Of a DNA stretch of 64,000 bases, positions 1-11,900 are shown in pieces. Both the position numbers and the translations under genes were made by a program. Location of the stretch: NCBI GenBank assembly GCA_013398615.1, contig VZSR01003282.1, positions 6,839,872-6,903,871 on the forward strand, written 5' to 3'. Below the pieces are notes generated by a model. It did not search any database, was not told where the DNA came from, and saw only the letters and a program-made list of their open reading frames with translations. This stretch comes from Brachypodius melanocephalos (lineage: Eukaryota > Chordata > Aves > Passeriformes > Pycnonotidae). Each line of letters starts with the position of its first letter. Position 1 is the first letter of the stretch.

Positions 1-1417
1 GTCATTGGATCCCATTTTGGAGAAGAATGAGTCTCGTCCACACTGAAGAGATAAAGCAAGATGATGATAAAGCAACTACAGGGATGCTCAGATATCACCA
101 CACTGAAACCCTAGGAGCACTTTAAATATTTTGGGAGATTGCTACTTTAATAGCTAGTTGTTTTGCCCACAGGAGAGGAATTATATGCTTCAGACATTTG
201 ATAGTTGTATTAATTGGTAATTTTAGGATTTCAGGTTTCTAAATTCAGACTTTATTTTACCAGAATACTGCTACCTTTATGTGCCTCATTTCTCCTCTGG
301 GCTGTGTGTGGCATTACCACTAGCAGGGTTTATAGCATCTGGGTGGGTAATCTACTATCTTATATTTCACTTTTTTACAGAAATTCTAAAGTTTGAAACA
401 TAAATCTTACAGTTTTAAAACTAAGATAGGAAGGTTTTGGGCATAGGCCTTGCTAAGATTTAATTTTTTTCTACACTGTTAGTTTCTATGAATCATTTTT
501 CCTGTTCAGTGCCCTCAGTAGTCTCGAAACGTTAAGCACTGTTGTAACAGCCAAGGCTCAGTTTTAAATTCTCTGATTTGTGAAAGACAGATAATGATGG
601 GTCTCGATGCTTGCCAATCTCTACTCCTGATAGAGATTGCCTTGTGCAAGACCAGGGATAAGAGGTCTCACTGACAGGAAACAAAGCTTCAGGGCTTTAG
701 AAATCATCAGCCTCAAGATTTTTTGAGGGTCGTGTTGGAAGGCTCTTGTGATTTCAACTGAACAGCCACTTAACAGCCACCTAAAACAAATGCTATAAAA
801 CCATCAGGAGAAAATAACTGCATTCATCCAGCGTTCATAAAATCTGATACATATGCATAAAAAGATGTTTACAGTTTTCTGGGAGTCTCAAGATGAGCAT
901 ATTTTATTGTGTGTTCACCTCTTGTGAACCTCAGTGCTGGTTACAGCAGAGACTGGAGCAACTACAGGCAAGAATTTAAGCTACATTTGACTACAGTTTC
1001 CCCCTCTGAATTGTTTTCTCATCAGGCCAGGTCATCATGTTATTAATGGTATTGCCAGGACAGCATATGGAGGTGCTGAGGCCTGTTTCTCCACTTTCAT
1101 ATGGTGGAAAGTAACATCAGCTAGGCAATACCACAGGACAGCAAATGTCTTAAATTTAAATAAGGGTAAGTATTTTGGAGATGTAAATTAAAAAAAAACC
1201 AAACAAACCAACTGAGATATGGCTGCAGCTTATTATTTTTACATGTAGTTTTTATTAGGAGACTACCTTTCCTTTGTGAAGCTCTCTTACCTCGAAATAG
1301 GCAGCTGCACAAAATATGCTGAAAAGCTGTGTCAGATTCTGCACTGTCTCCAAAATCCTCTCTCTGACAGAATCCTGTGTTCCTTCAGGTGACCAGGAAA
1401 AGCAGGTTTTACACTGA

Positions 1418-1441
1418 AGATAGATAGATAGATAGATAGAC

Positions 1442-1496
<55 letters not shown>

Positions 1497-1557
1497 CAGA
1501 TAGATAGACAGATAGATAGACAGACAGATAGATAGATAGACAGATAGATAGACAGAC

Positions 1558-1588
<31 letters not shown>

Positions 1589-1701
1589 CAGATAGATAGA
1601 TAGATAGACAGATAGATAGATAGACAGATAGATAGATAGACAGATAGATAGACAGACAGATAGATAGATAGATAGATAGATGGATAGATAGATGGATGAT
1701 A
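1418..1701. repeat. GATA/GACA tetranucleotide microsatellite
   Basis: About 70 tandem copies of a 4-bp unit, mostly GATA, interspersed with GACA units and ending with a few GATG/TGGA variants. The mixture resembles the Bkm-type GATA/GACA satellites described in snakes and birds. It is intronic. On the minus strand it stays open and translates to a repetitive Tyr-Leu-Ser-Ile pattern, which is an artefact of the repeat, not a gene. Bases 1523-1580 and 1623-1680 are identical at an exact 100-bp offset. Confidence 0.97.
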
Positions 1702-1778
1702 GGTATTTTCTGTATCTGAAAGACGTTATTGGCTTGATTGGTTTTACACTCCACCTCTGCTTATTTTAAATCTTTTTC

Positions 1779-2430
1779 ATGGAATCATAGAACTGCTTGT
1801 GTTGGAAAGGACCCTTAAGATCATTGAGTTCAACCATTAACCCTGTGCTGCCAAGCCCACCAAACCGTGTCCCCAAGTGCACATCTACACAGCTTTTAAA
1901 TCCCTCCGGGGATGATGACTCCATCACCTGTTCCAATGCTTGACAGCCATTTCCATAAGAAATTTTTCCTAATATACAACCTAAAGCTCTCCTGGAGGCC
2001 ATTGCAGAGGCCATTTCCTCTTGCCCTGTCAACTGCTGCTTGGGAGAAGAGACCACAGCCCATCTGGCTAGAATGTCCTTCAAGGGGGTTGTAGAGAGTG
2101 AAAAGATCCTCTTTTTTCCCAAGGCTAAACACCCCCAGCTCCCTCAGCTGCTCCTCATCACATCTGTGCCCCAGACCCTCCCCCAGCTCCCTTGCTCTTC
2201 TCTGCAGTCACTCCAGCCCCTCAATGTCTTTCTTTAGTGAGGGGCCCAGAACTGGACACAACCCTTGAGGTGTTGGCCTCACCAGTGCCCAGTACAGAGG
2301 GACATCACTGCCCTGGTCCTGCTGCCACACTGCTGTCACACAGCCAGGGTGCCACTGGCCTTCTTGCCCACCTGGCACATCCTGGAGTGTCTGGGAAGAC
2401 ACAGCCTGACACATCAGGCACAGCAAAGTT
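1779..2430 (-). mobile_element. CR1 LINE, 5'-truncated 3' end, antisense to the gene
   Basis: The + strand begins with the reverse complement of a CR1 tail (AATCATAGAA), then 'ttggaaaggacccttaagat', 'caaccattaaccctgtgctg', 'ccccaagtgcacatctacac' and, further on, 'caatgtctttctttagtgag' and 'ggggcccagaactggacaca'. These match the avian CR1 3' consensus as I know it. The element therefore lies on the minus strand and is truncated at its 5' end near 2430. It has many small differences from the consensus, so it is old. Overlapping short ORFs in it on both strands are not genes. Confidence 0.9.
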
Positions 2431-2861
2431 GTTCTAGAAAAAGCAAGGAAAGGATCAGACTTTAGAGGAGTACCTTGAAGGCACAGTGCCACTTTGAACT
2501 GCCTGGTTTAGTATAGCTTATGTGTTTTACTTAGCTCATGCTTACTACAATATTCACATATTAAATGCTGTTTCATGCTTTTTGTCAGCTGCAAAATGGA
2601 ACACATTGCTAGCAAAGTCATTTTTATGGTAACAGAAAACTCTGAAAGGAGGCGCCAGGAAGCTCCTGTTTGTCATGACAGGATTTTCTTTAATGTTACA
2701 ATGGATGATCAAACAACCAGAGAAAATGAAGTAGCACATTTTTCCCAATTTATACTACTTTAAAAATTGTGTGTTTATTTCTTCTTAGTATTTGACATTA
2801 GAGTTTTTTACATGCTTCTGTTACCTGCTTTCTAATCTTACTGTTTCCTCTTGTGCTGCAG

Positions 2862-2981
2862 GGTCTGAGGGAGGAATGTATAAAGCTGAAAATGAGAGTT
2901 TTTGATCTGGAACAACAGAATCGAACTTTAAGTGTGCTTTTCCAGCAGAAAGTCAAACCAGCTTCTGACCTCCTCCTTCAG
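2862..2981 (+). CDS. NCKAP5: NCKAP5 exon a (120 bp, coiled-coil segment)
   Basis: Forty codons, phase 0 at both ends, starting GLREECIKLK and ending DLLLQ. The acceptor is CAG at 2859-2861 and the donor GTAGGA begins at 2982. Leucine, valine and phenylalanine recur with heptad-like spacing (LREEC, KLKMRVF, LEQQN, LSVLF), so this is probably the end of the amino-terminal coiled coil of the family. In the full protein it would sit roughly at residue 180-220, inferred from family length. An ORF reading through the donor continues to 3164, but that tail is intronic. Confidence 0.9.
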
Positions 2982-5900
2982 GTAGGAAATGGCCTTTGCA
3001 GGAAGCAGGCTATGAGCTTTATATTTCTTAAAATTATAAAACACTTCTCTTATTTTCGATGCTATGTCTGTAAGTGGGAAATGACAGTTGATAGATTTAA
3101 TATATTAGAAAATATCTGTTATCTGTACTCTGATCCCATTGAAACTGAAAATGTGTGCCAGTGAGCTCAGATACTGCGTGCAAATCTGGAGAGAGGAGCA
3201 CACCTGCAGAGTAACTTACTTTTTTAGGTGATTCTTTGCTATGATAAATGGAATGATATGGGTTCATTATCCCTCTGCAGGGGAGAAGCTCGTATTCCTT
3301 AACATCCTGCTTGATGGTGAACAGTGTAATTTCCTGTGAGAAGACAGCCCATTTATTTAACTTTTGCCATATGTGATACTGTCCTGGTTTCAGCTTGCAA
3401 GGGTTTAAGCACATCTTCACAGGCTTAGAGTGATTTTTTTTAGCCAGTGTTTTATGGGAGGATACAGCTGAGGAAGCAATTGACCCATGTCTCCCTCATT
3501 TGCCATTCTGGAATTCTAAGAGATGTTTCAGTATCCTTCATCTGCCAACGTCTGTTACTGTGAATGAACCCATCGCTTTGTCATCTTTTGTACAAGTAGA
3601 ATTGCTTTGCAGGAGTTCCAACAAATCAGACCATGAGCTAGAACAGCAAATAAGGACTAATTAGAATTTTACAGGACATGTCAGCTACGTAAATGATATT
3701 AAATGTGTATCTTAAACCCTCCCTGCTCTGCATCTGTAACTCAGAGGAAAATTTGTCCCTTGCACTGTTGTCCAACAGCTGAGGGCTGCTGACTCTCATC
3801 AGGGTGGGCTGGGTTTTCTGCAGAAACTTGGTCTGCTCACAGCTGATGTTAAAGGCAAGGGAATCTCCACAATGAGGGCAAATAGTTGTTCTTACTGAGG
3901 AACTGTAAAGCACAGGTCACCATCACAGGGATCTGGGTTGTTGCCTTTTCCTCAGGTTCTTGTTCCATCTCTTGATTTTGTGTTGATTTTTGTGTTACTA
4001 GGTCAGGACTTCCTCTATTCTGGTTTCTTGTCCTTTGTCCCCTGCTTGCTTTGCTGGTTCATCCTTCATAGACCCCTGTACAGAGGACTGATTTCTTTTT
4101 TTTCACAGTTTTGACACATCCACTACAGTGTGGCTCTTCATTGCTCACTTCTGCTTTTGACAGTCTCATCAACTGCTCCTTCTTCCTGGTTTGGGGGAGC
4201 TTTTTCTTTTTTTCCTGTTTCCGGAGTGTCTGACTCCAGCTGATGTCAGCTTGAGGTTAGATTGCACACAAGTCACACGCTGCACATTCATTATTACAGG
4301 TGCAGTTCCTATTCCCAATTCCTTGTGTGGCAACAATAAAACCAGGTTATTCTGGGAATGCTGCAGAAGCGTTAGGTAGCATCTCAGAAGTGGGATCAAC
4401 ACTTTGACTTGAGATCCTTGAAACTGGATTGTGCAGCAGCTCTGAAAAAAAGTTGAAAGAAATGAACCTGCACCAGGTGGAAGAAAGCATCAAATGATCT
4501 AAAACATTTTCCTGATGGATTCAAACTATTTTACATCATTGTTCTTTCACAGTTTGGCAGGAACTAATGTACATAGATTTTTTTTTCTCTGCCTTTTCAC
4601 TTGATTTGTCATTATTGGCTGAGGACAAAAGGGAATTAAGTTCATTCAGAAAGTCCAGATCTCGTTGGAGCAAAATTTGCTGCTATGTCTGTTCTCCTGC
4701 TATCAAAGGGTTTTAACTCGCTAGGTTAAAAAAAAAAAAAAAGGCAGAGAACAAGGAGCAGTGTACATTAGAAAAGGAAGAACTTCTGTTAAAACACTTC
4801 ATATGTCCTTTTTTACCAAAAAAAAAAAAAAAACCCAAAAAACCAAAAAACAAAACCAAACAAAACAGGAAATCTGTGAGTTTCCAGAATTTTAATTGTC
4901 CTCTAATTATACTCCAGACTCGAATAAATGGCATGTAGTCTGTGATCTTGCAGCCTGAGATGCAACATCTGAAGAACGATGTTTTCTTAGGACTGAAACT
5001 GAACAAATACTGTTGTGTGCCTGCATAAAATGAAAGAACAGTTTGCATTATGTCTTCTTGGAAGTGCACAGAGCCCAGATTTAGAGCAGGAGGTAAATAT
5101 TGGTTTAAATGTGTCACTCTACAGAAAAGTTTAAAATCTGTGCTTAAGGACATTTCTGTTAGATCATGACCCCAATCAAGGGGAAGGATAAATTCTGCTA
5201 ACTGGGGTGGGAGCATGGGGTGTTTTCACCTTTCCTGTACTCTCCAATACAATACAATTCACTTTTATTTAATGCTGACCTCGTTCTAGGAGTAGCCCCA
5301 CTCAGTAAAACTACAGATTTTGAAGAATGGTAGAAGGAACATGCTAAAAATAAGTAATGTTAGCTGCTTTTTCTGCATATCAGCCTCTGTGATTTCATTG
5401 TATATTACCATAAAATTATCCCAAATTTGACATTAGGAGACTCTTGTATTACAGAATAAGCTTATTTTTAAACTGTAAACATTTTGACTTCTCAAATTTC
5501 AACAGAAATGTAGACTTCTTTTTTTTAAAAAAACCCAAAATTTAAAGATAATTGTAGATTTCACCATTGCCCTAGCTTTTTGTGTGTATTATTGCAAGCA
5601 AATAATACATGATTTGTATGTCTTAGATACCAGATCATTCCCATTTTTTTTCCCAGTGGATGGATTGGTACAAGGGTTTTAAATTTGCAGAGTAATGGCC
5701 TGCACACCATACCAATTGCACTCTGTTGATTTTGCTCATACATCTCACACACTTCAAAAGAAACATTCACTTTGCTACCAATTTTTAAAAGAATTAAATT
5801 CACGTAGTACAGTTTTCATGAGTGCCTCAGGAATCCTGCACTGTAGAAAAGATGTTTAAAGTATTACTTTTCCATGCATTTAGCAGAAGTGTAAGTGCTT

Positions 5901-8900
5901 GTGAAGTGCCTAATGGTGTTTTTGAAGCAATGTCTGCTGAGATACTGTGATTGTGTGTGTTGCCATGTAAGTTCTTTGCTACCAGGAATTTTGGTGTGCT
6001 TACTGCCTGCAGGGAGTGACACAGCATCTGTGTCACTCCTGCCATGAAAAGATAAGTAATGCAGTCTCTGATGCAAAATTTTAGGAGGGTAAAAAGGTAA
6101 TTCAGGCTTTTATCTCTTCACCTCTGATATTGTAGACAGTTTTAAGAGCGACTCTTTCTTTCTGGGGACATTCTTTGCAGCTGAAGTGTGTGATTTACAG
6201 AGGCAGTCGTAGAGGAGATAAATAAGGAGAAGGCTGATTAGCTTTTTTTTTTCCATTTTTGTTATTTTATAATATTCAGGAAAGCTCTCTGAAACAGCTT
6301 TTTAAAAATGATGAAGCCTTGCAAAAGTGTTTTGTGTCAGCAGCATCTGAGAAAGAGCAATAGTTATCATTAAAACCTAGCACAAAAGAGTAGCTTCTGC
6401 CCAAGCAGCCTTCATTTTCCCTCTGTTAATGTGGTTGCTAAAAAGATATTAAATTCTGCTTTTCATAGCAAGAGGGGTTGGGAAAGAAAACCAGGAACTC
6501 CATTTTAGTGACTCGCCTTGTGCTTCATCTGCAAGTGGGACAAAGAGTTGGGGATAATAGTCAAAGATTTAAAACTGAGTAGAGGAAAACCAATTAGAAG
6601 AGAGAAATCTGTGGAAGTGATATACAGGAAGATGCTGAAGGGATAAGACAGGGATCAGGGGTTGCCTTCTTATAAATATTCCTTTTAAAATTTTTTTTAT
6701 ATTATGCAGCTCTGTTTACATAAATTCAAGATGTTTGCTAGATGAATTGTTCCCGTGGGAGAAGTCCTGCTTTTACTTCTCACCCAGAAAGTTGTTGTCA
6801 CAGGGGTTTTTTAATAAAACATGCAGAATTTTTCAGTGAAAAGGGATGAAAAAGTGGCCCGTAGCAAAATTTATTGAGTTGATTTATTTGATTAAACAAG
6901 TAATAAAAATTTCATAGTTGGGAAAGTATAAGATAATATTTCTAATCATAAGATTTACAATATCCCTGATCCTAAACTATATTTTCATTGCCATTTTATT
7001 TCCATCATAAAAATTCTACTTTATCAACCCCAGAACCAAGCAGGGAGGTCTCCTGAAGCATCTATTTTCTCCTTGTGTTTCCCTGGCTAAATTACTTCTA
7101 TTTATTACTCACAGACCATCCACACTGTTTAATTTTACACCTAAAATTTCGCCTAAAAACTCTACAGCACAGAGTGTTGAGTTGGGCAAGTTAAATAATA
7201 ATTACTTCGTGATGACTGCATTGCTATGAGCCCTTTTAATAACCTGACAGCTCTGCCCTGATGTACAAGACAGAGCGTGGCTGTGCAGATCGTGATGGGA
7301 ACAGTGGCACAGCTTAGCAGGAAGGGGTAAATTGCACCAATGACATTATTATATATGGGAAGAAGAAGAGGGCACCTAATTGCCCTGAGAGCTGACAAAA
7401 GGAGATGGAATGTCTGGGCTCAGAGGCTGACCTCTGGTGCAGACATCGTTAGACGTGATGAAGTCGGGATGCAGGAGGTTAAAAGGGAAGTTGCATTGCT
7501 TTACAGCAATGAGATCTGTGTGATGTTTAAGTGTTTTAGAGAGTAGGTGTTGGAGGGTTTGAAATTAAGCCTAAAGATGGTCACACACTGTTAGGGAACA
7601 GTTTGTCAGCATTCCAAAGTACATTTCAGTAAGTGGATTGTTACATGCCCAGCAGCAGTAGAATTTCCTTCTCACAGAAGTCAGGTGCCTGCAGGCTCTC
7701 GAGGGAGCAGGCAGACTTGATACCAAATCAGCAAATTGTATTTAAAGTTGTGAAAGTCCTGCAGCTGACCTGCTTATTTGCTTACTTCACATTTATTCCT
7801 CTATATCCATCAGATTGTCAGGGCACTCCTTTCTGCAAATCTGCAGGAAAGTTCCAGCTCCAGAGCAAACTCTGTCCTTTTCTCCTCTGCAAACATATAA
7901 ACATAAATAAGGTGTGGCAGCATCTCTAGTGAATATTTACTTGCTCAGAAATCAGGACTGGTGGCTTGAAGGAGAAATTAATTCCAGATCTGCTAATTTC
8001 TTCAGCAGTAATTGAATACTGCTTGCAAGTTAAGGTGTTCTCCAGGGCTGGATCAACAGAGAAGGCAATCACATAAATGTAAAGCATGTTTGAGATATAT
8101 TAAGTTTAAACTACTACATTGCCTTTTTCCAAAAATTGCATTGCTAGTAGAACCCCTTTTAAGAAGTGTAAGAGTGGATTTTGCTCTGTTTATGGTTCTC
8201 AAAAGTTTTCATGCTGTAGCCCTGCTGGATTGATTCCTCCAGGTCAAGGCTACCAAAGTGCAGAGTTCCCATCATTAGGATTCTACCCCAGCATCTTCAT
8301 GAGCCCCCAGCCTTGCAGCCATAAGAAATTATAAGAATGCTCCTGTATATCAGGAATCAAGACAGGGATCTACTATGGAATGCTCAAGTTTTTTGAGACT
8401 TTTAAGAACAAATTAAAGAACATTCTTCATGTGAGGATGGTGATGTCATCATTTCCAATCTTGTATTATTTCAGTAAACTGTTACCTACTTACTATTTGT
8501 TCCATGTCCTCACTCACCAATAATATCTGGGAAGACAGAAATACAAAACTTTGGAAGTCTGTATTTCATCTCAGCTTAAATCATCTGCATGTAATAATAC
8601 ATTATAAACCATATTTATTACTTGCCCTGTTTGCAGCTCCAAATACCTGCTGAAGAAATATTACAGGGATAAAAGATTTAGGAGAGCCAATGGGTTAGAT
8701 GAATGGGTGACCAGAAAAGTCAGTGATGAGGGAAAGAAAGGAAACATCCCACTTCTGGAGAAACTCCATCTAATCTCCCTAAGCCATATGATTTCTGGTT
8801 TTGAATGCACAGCAGCAGCACAATACCTGGAAGAATTTGGTGGTGTATCTGATATGCAGCCAGCCCTGGAAGGAGCTCCCAGAGAGGCAGGCTGAAAAAG

Positions 8901-11900
8901 GAACACAATAATGTTTATTATAGATGGTGGAATGAGAGGAGAGGTAGGGCAAGATCCCTCACAACAGATCAAACTGAAGCAAAGCACAGTGAGAGGGTCA
9001 GTGGAGGACAGTATTTTATTATGAGAGGCTTAGATCAACCCACCTGATAGGCTTGCTCCATCAGTAATTTGTGTTTTGGTGATTTACCTTCTTGTCAGGC
9101 TGTTGTCCCTTATTTCAGCAATTCAATTCTCACCGATTTGCTCTCAAACAAAATCAAAACATTAACTTAAGCTCCTGGGGCATGTAGTTCTGATGAGAAT
9201 GATAATGCTTTTAAGAGAAAATTACCCCCAGCTGCTCAGCATTCCTCTGTCCAAGTATTTTAACTAGCCTGGACAGGTTCCACAGAAAACCACTGAAAGG
9301 CTTTCCACATCAACACAAACATGATGTTCTGTGATACAATTTTAAATAGATAAATTTCAGCCACCAAGTCTAAAAATGAGCCATTTCCATTATCCTGGTG
9401 AAAATAAATTGCTACAGTGATAGCAAAACTGGCAAATCAGATGAGCAAATAATCTTCAGGAAAGCCACAAGTGATCCTTGGTGAAGTATTTATGAATGAT
9501 TTTGACTGAGGAGAGCAATATTTTTTAAGTTTCGAAGAAATGTAGAGGCATTATTCAAGAGCAAGGAGAGTATTTCAGAGTAAGCACATGTCAGGAGAAT
9601 GGTGGGGCTGTACTGATGTGACAGGCTTGGACAACAAAAGTGAGATTTTACTGCCAATTTTTAGACAAAGAAAAATAAGCAACTGACACTGAGTGAACCA
9701 ATAATTTTTCTTTATTCTGTGCATAGATTTTTATTATCAGTGATGATCTACATGATGGCAGGAATCCAATATGGCATTTGAAACCCTAAGCAAGTGTGTG
9801 GACAGAGTAATTAAGTACAAGAATTTTATTCATGTTTTTTTCCTTCATTGTGTATATTCCATATGGGAATAAATTTTAAAAAGGAAGGAATTCCACAATA
9901 GGAAAGAATGTTGCTGTATCCCTTTCCAAACCTGCCCTGTGCTTCACACTTGTAATAAATGTTGAAAAGACATGCTTCTTTTATTCCATGCAGTTACATT
10001 TAACCGACAACAATGCTTAAATTGTGGCTGCTCTTTCAGCCTGTTCTGTTTGTTGAATATATTAACAAGATTTATTAGCAACTTTCCATGTGAATCCCTG
10101 CATAAATGGTCAAGTGTAAGTACAGAGGCTGCTTAAAGACTGGTTGTGAACTTAGTGAAAACTCTGAGTTACTCGTGTGTTTATATTTTGTGTGACCAAC
10201 ACATCCATATGTTGTCTGGTTTTGCAGTTTGCAATTTATTTATTTTAATGTATAGTCGTTGTATTTAAGTCAAGAGTCACTCACTCAGATTTCCTTTCTA
10301 AATGGAAAAAAAATCTTTCTCATGGGCATTCTGATAGCAGAAATTAGCATGGATTTGTTCTAATGTTATCACAGCATGTGATGTGGTACCTAAAAGCCAT
10401 GTGCTATATATAAAAGTGCAAGTTCATATCATCAGGTCAGCTTTTAAAGCCTTCCCTATTTTGGATTTCACAGTGGAATGAAACAGCAGCCCCTGCAAGT
10501 CCTGCTGAAATTCAGTGTGCTCAAACAACAGGTGTGCAGGGTAATTGTTTTCTCATCATGGTGCGTATTTCACACTCTGTAACTCTCAAATGGAACACCA
10601 AAAGAATGTATAGAATTAATTCAAAGATTTAAAGGGCTCTGTCTTGTGGTAAAGTGGGAATCTGTTGAAATTCTAAAGCACTTCAGAATTATAACCCTCA
10701 TTATTACAGATCTATGATTTTCTTTTTATTGCGCTAATGGAGCTAAGTATGTAGTTCATTTTTATTTTCTTAAAACTTTGAGATTTAAAGAAAGGATAAC
10801 TATGCAAAAGCATATATGAAACATAGATAAAGGATTAATTTCATCTGTTATTACACTCAATACATATAAACCCTGATATTTTACTTTATTACTGTGGTTT
10901 TGTTACTGTTATTTAAGTGCAGTGGCACTTTGAAGATGTGAAGCAATACAGAGTCATGGCTCTTTTACTGAGAAATAGGTGTGCCAATAAGTGCTCTGCT
11001 TCATAACATCTAAACTGTTCAGATTTTATCAGGCCGGTGTGAATTGCTAGTAATGTAAAGTTACACATTCCATTGAATGAAACAAACTAACGTTATGCTA
11101 AGGGTTGAAGCACATAAGATTACTTAATAGGTATTTTCTGTTGCCATCTGTTTTGGAAAAAAAAATAGTTTTCCTGTAATATACTTTATATTTTTTGTAT
11201 ATTAATAAAGATACTGCACATAGAAGAAAGAGTTGATAATTAGAATAAAACGTTACTCATAATGAATCATAAAACACCTACAGAACCAACCTCATCTTTT
11301 AGTATTGAATTTTACTAATGCTCTCCTTTGTTTCCCAAATGACCTATCTTCTTTAATGATAGTTTGGATACTGGTAAGATTCAAATTCTTATCCAAAGGC
11401 CATGGCACTATTGACTGAATCTGTGTTGACTTCGCTGAGAATGTGAAATACTGTATTGCAAGATAAAATCAGCACGAGGTGCTCAGTGAAACTGAAGAGT
11501 CCATTAGTGCCTTAACTCTTAAATTACCATCTGGGTATCTCTCTTGATAAGGACGAGCTGAAAGGAAAAGTTACCTTTGTCATTAAATCTTTAACAATGT
11601 GATATTGACGGCCTTGAGTTTTCCTGTATTTTTAGCACTTTTAGACTGCATTCCCACTCCTTTCTTTCTCTAGATGTGGGCAGGCTGTGTTCCATTAGTC
11701 ACTAGGCAATGTCTGGGTGCAGCAAGGGGCAGTGATTTGTCTGTGTCCTGTGTGCATCACAAGGGCATCTTCAACATTATGAATTAAACTCCATCTTACT
11801 GCATTAGAAGTGTGGAAAACAGACTGCCAAAGTAATGGCATCATGAATTAATAGCAGTGCTTTAAAAATCTCAACTATACTCCCACTCTTCGTCTCATCT

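Larger units (their letters stand above)
1..2861 (+). other. Intron upstream of the first visible exon
   Basis: I see no exon here. The stretch holds the GATA/GACA array near 1418-1701 and a CR1 fragment near 1779-2430. It ends in a good acceptor: a pyrimidine-rich run near 2837-2853 followed by CAG at 2859-2861, with a possible branch-point context (CTAAT/CTTAC) near 2832-2840. The preceding exons of the gene must lie before base 1. Confidence 0.7.

Noticed and set aside
1332..1754. 140-codon minus-strand ORF of repeated Tyr-Leu-Ser-Ile
   Set aside because: It is a translation of the GATA/GACA array, whose 4-bp unit stays open in this frame; it has no independent coding evidence.
1766..2492. 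Cluster of overlapping ORFs (60-118 codons) on both strands
   Set aside because: They fall within a truncated, diverged CR1 3' end and its flank, not in a gene or an intact LINE frame.
3380..3500. Phrase resembling an old avian LTR start (ACTGTCCTGGTTTCAGC) and a downstream 'gaggatacagctgaggaagc'
   Set aside because: Only loose similarity to bird endogenous-retrovirus LTRs; no partner LTR, internal region or target duplication is visible, so I do not call an element.
4713..5216. 167-codon minus-strand ORF
   Set aside because: Kept open by two poly-T runs read as Phe; the composition is that of translated low-complexity intron.
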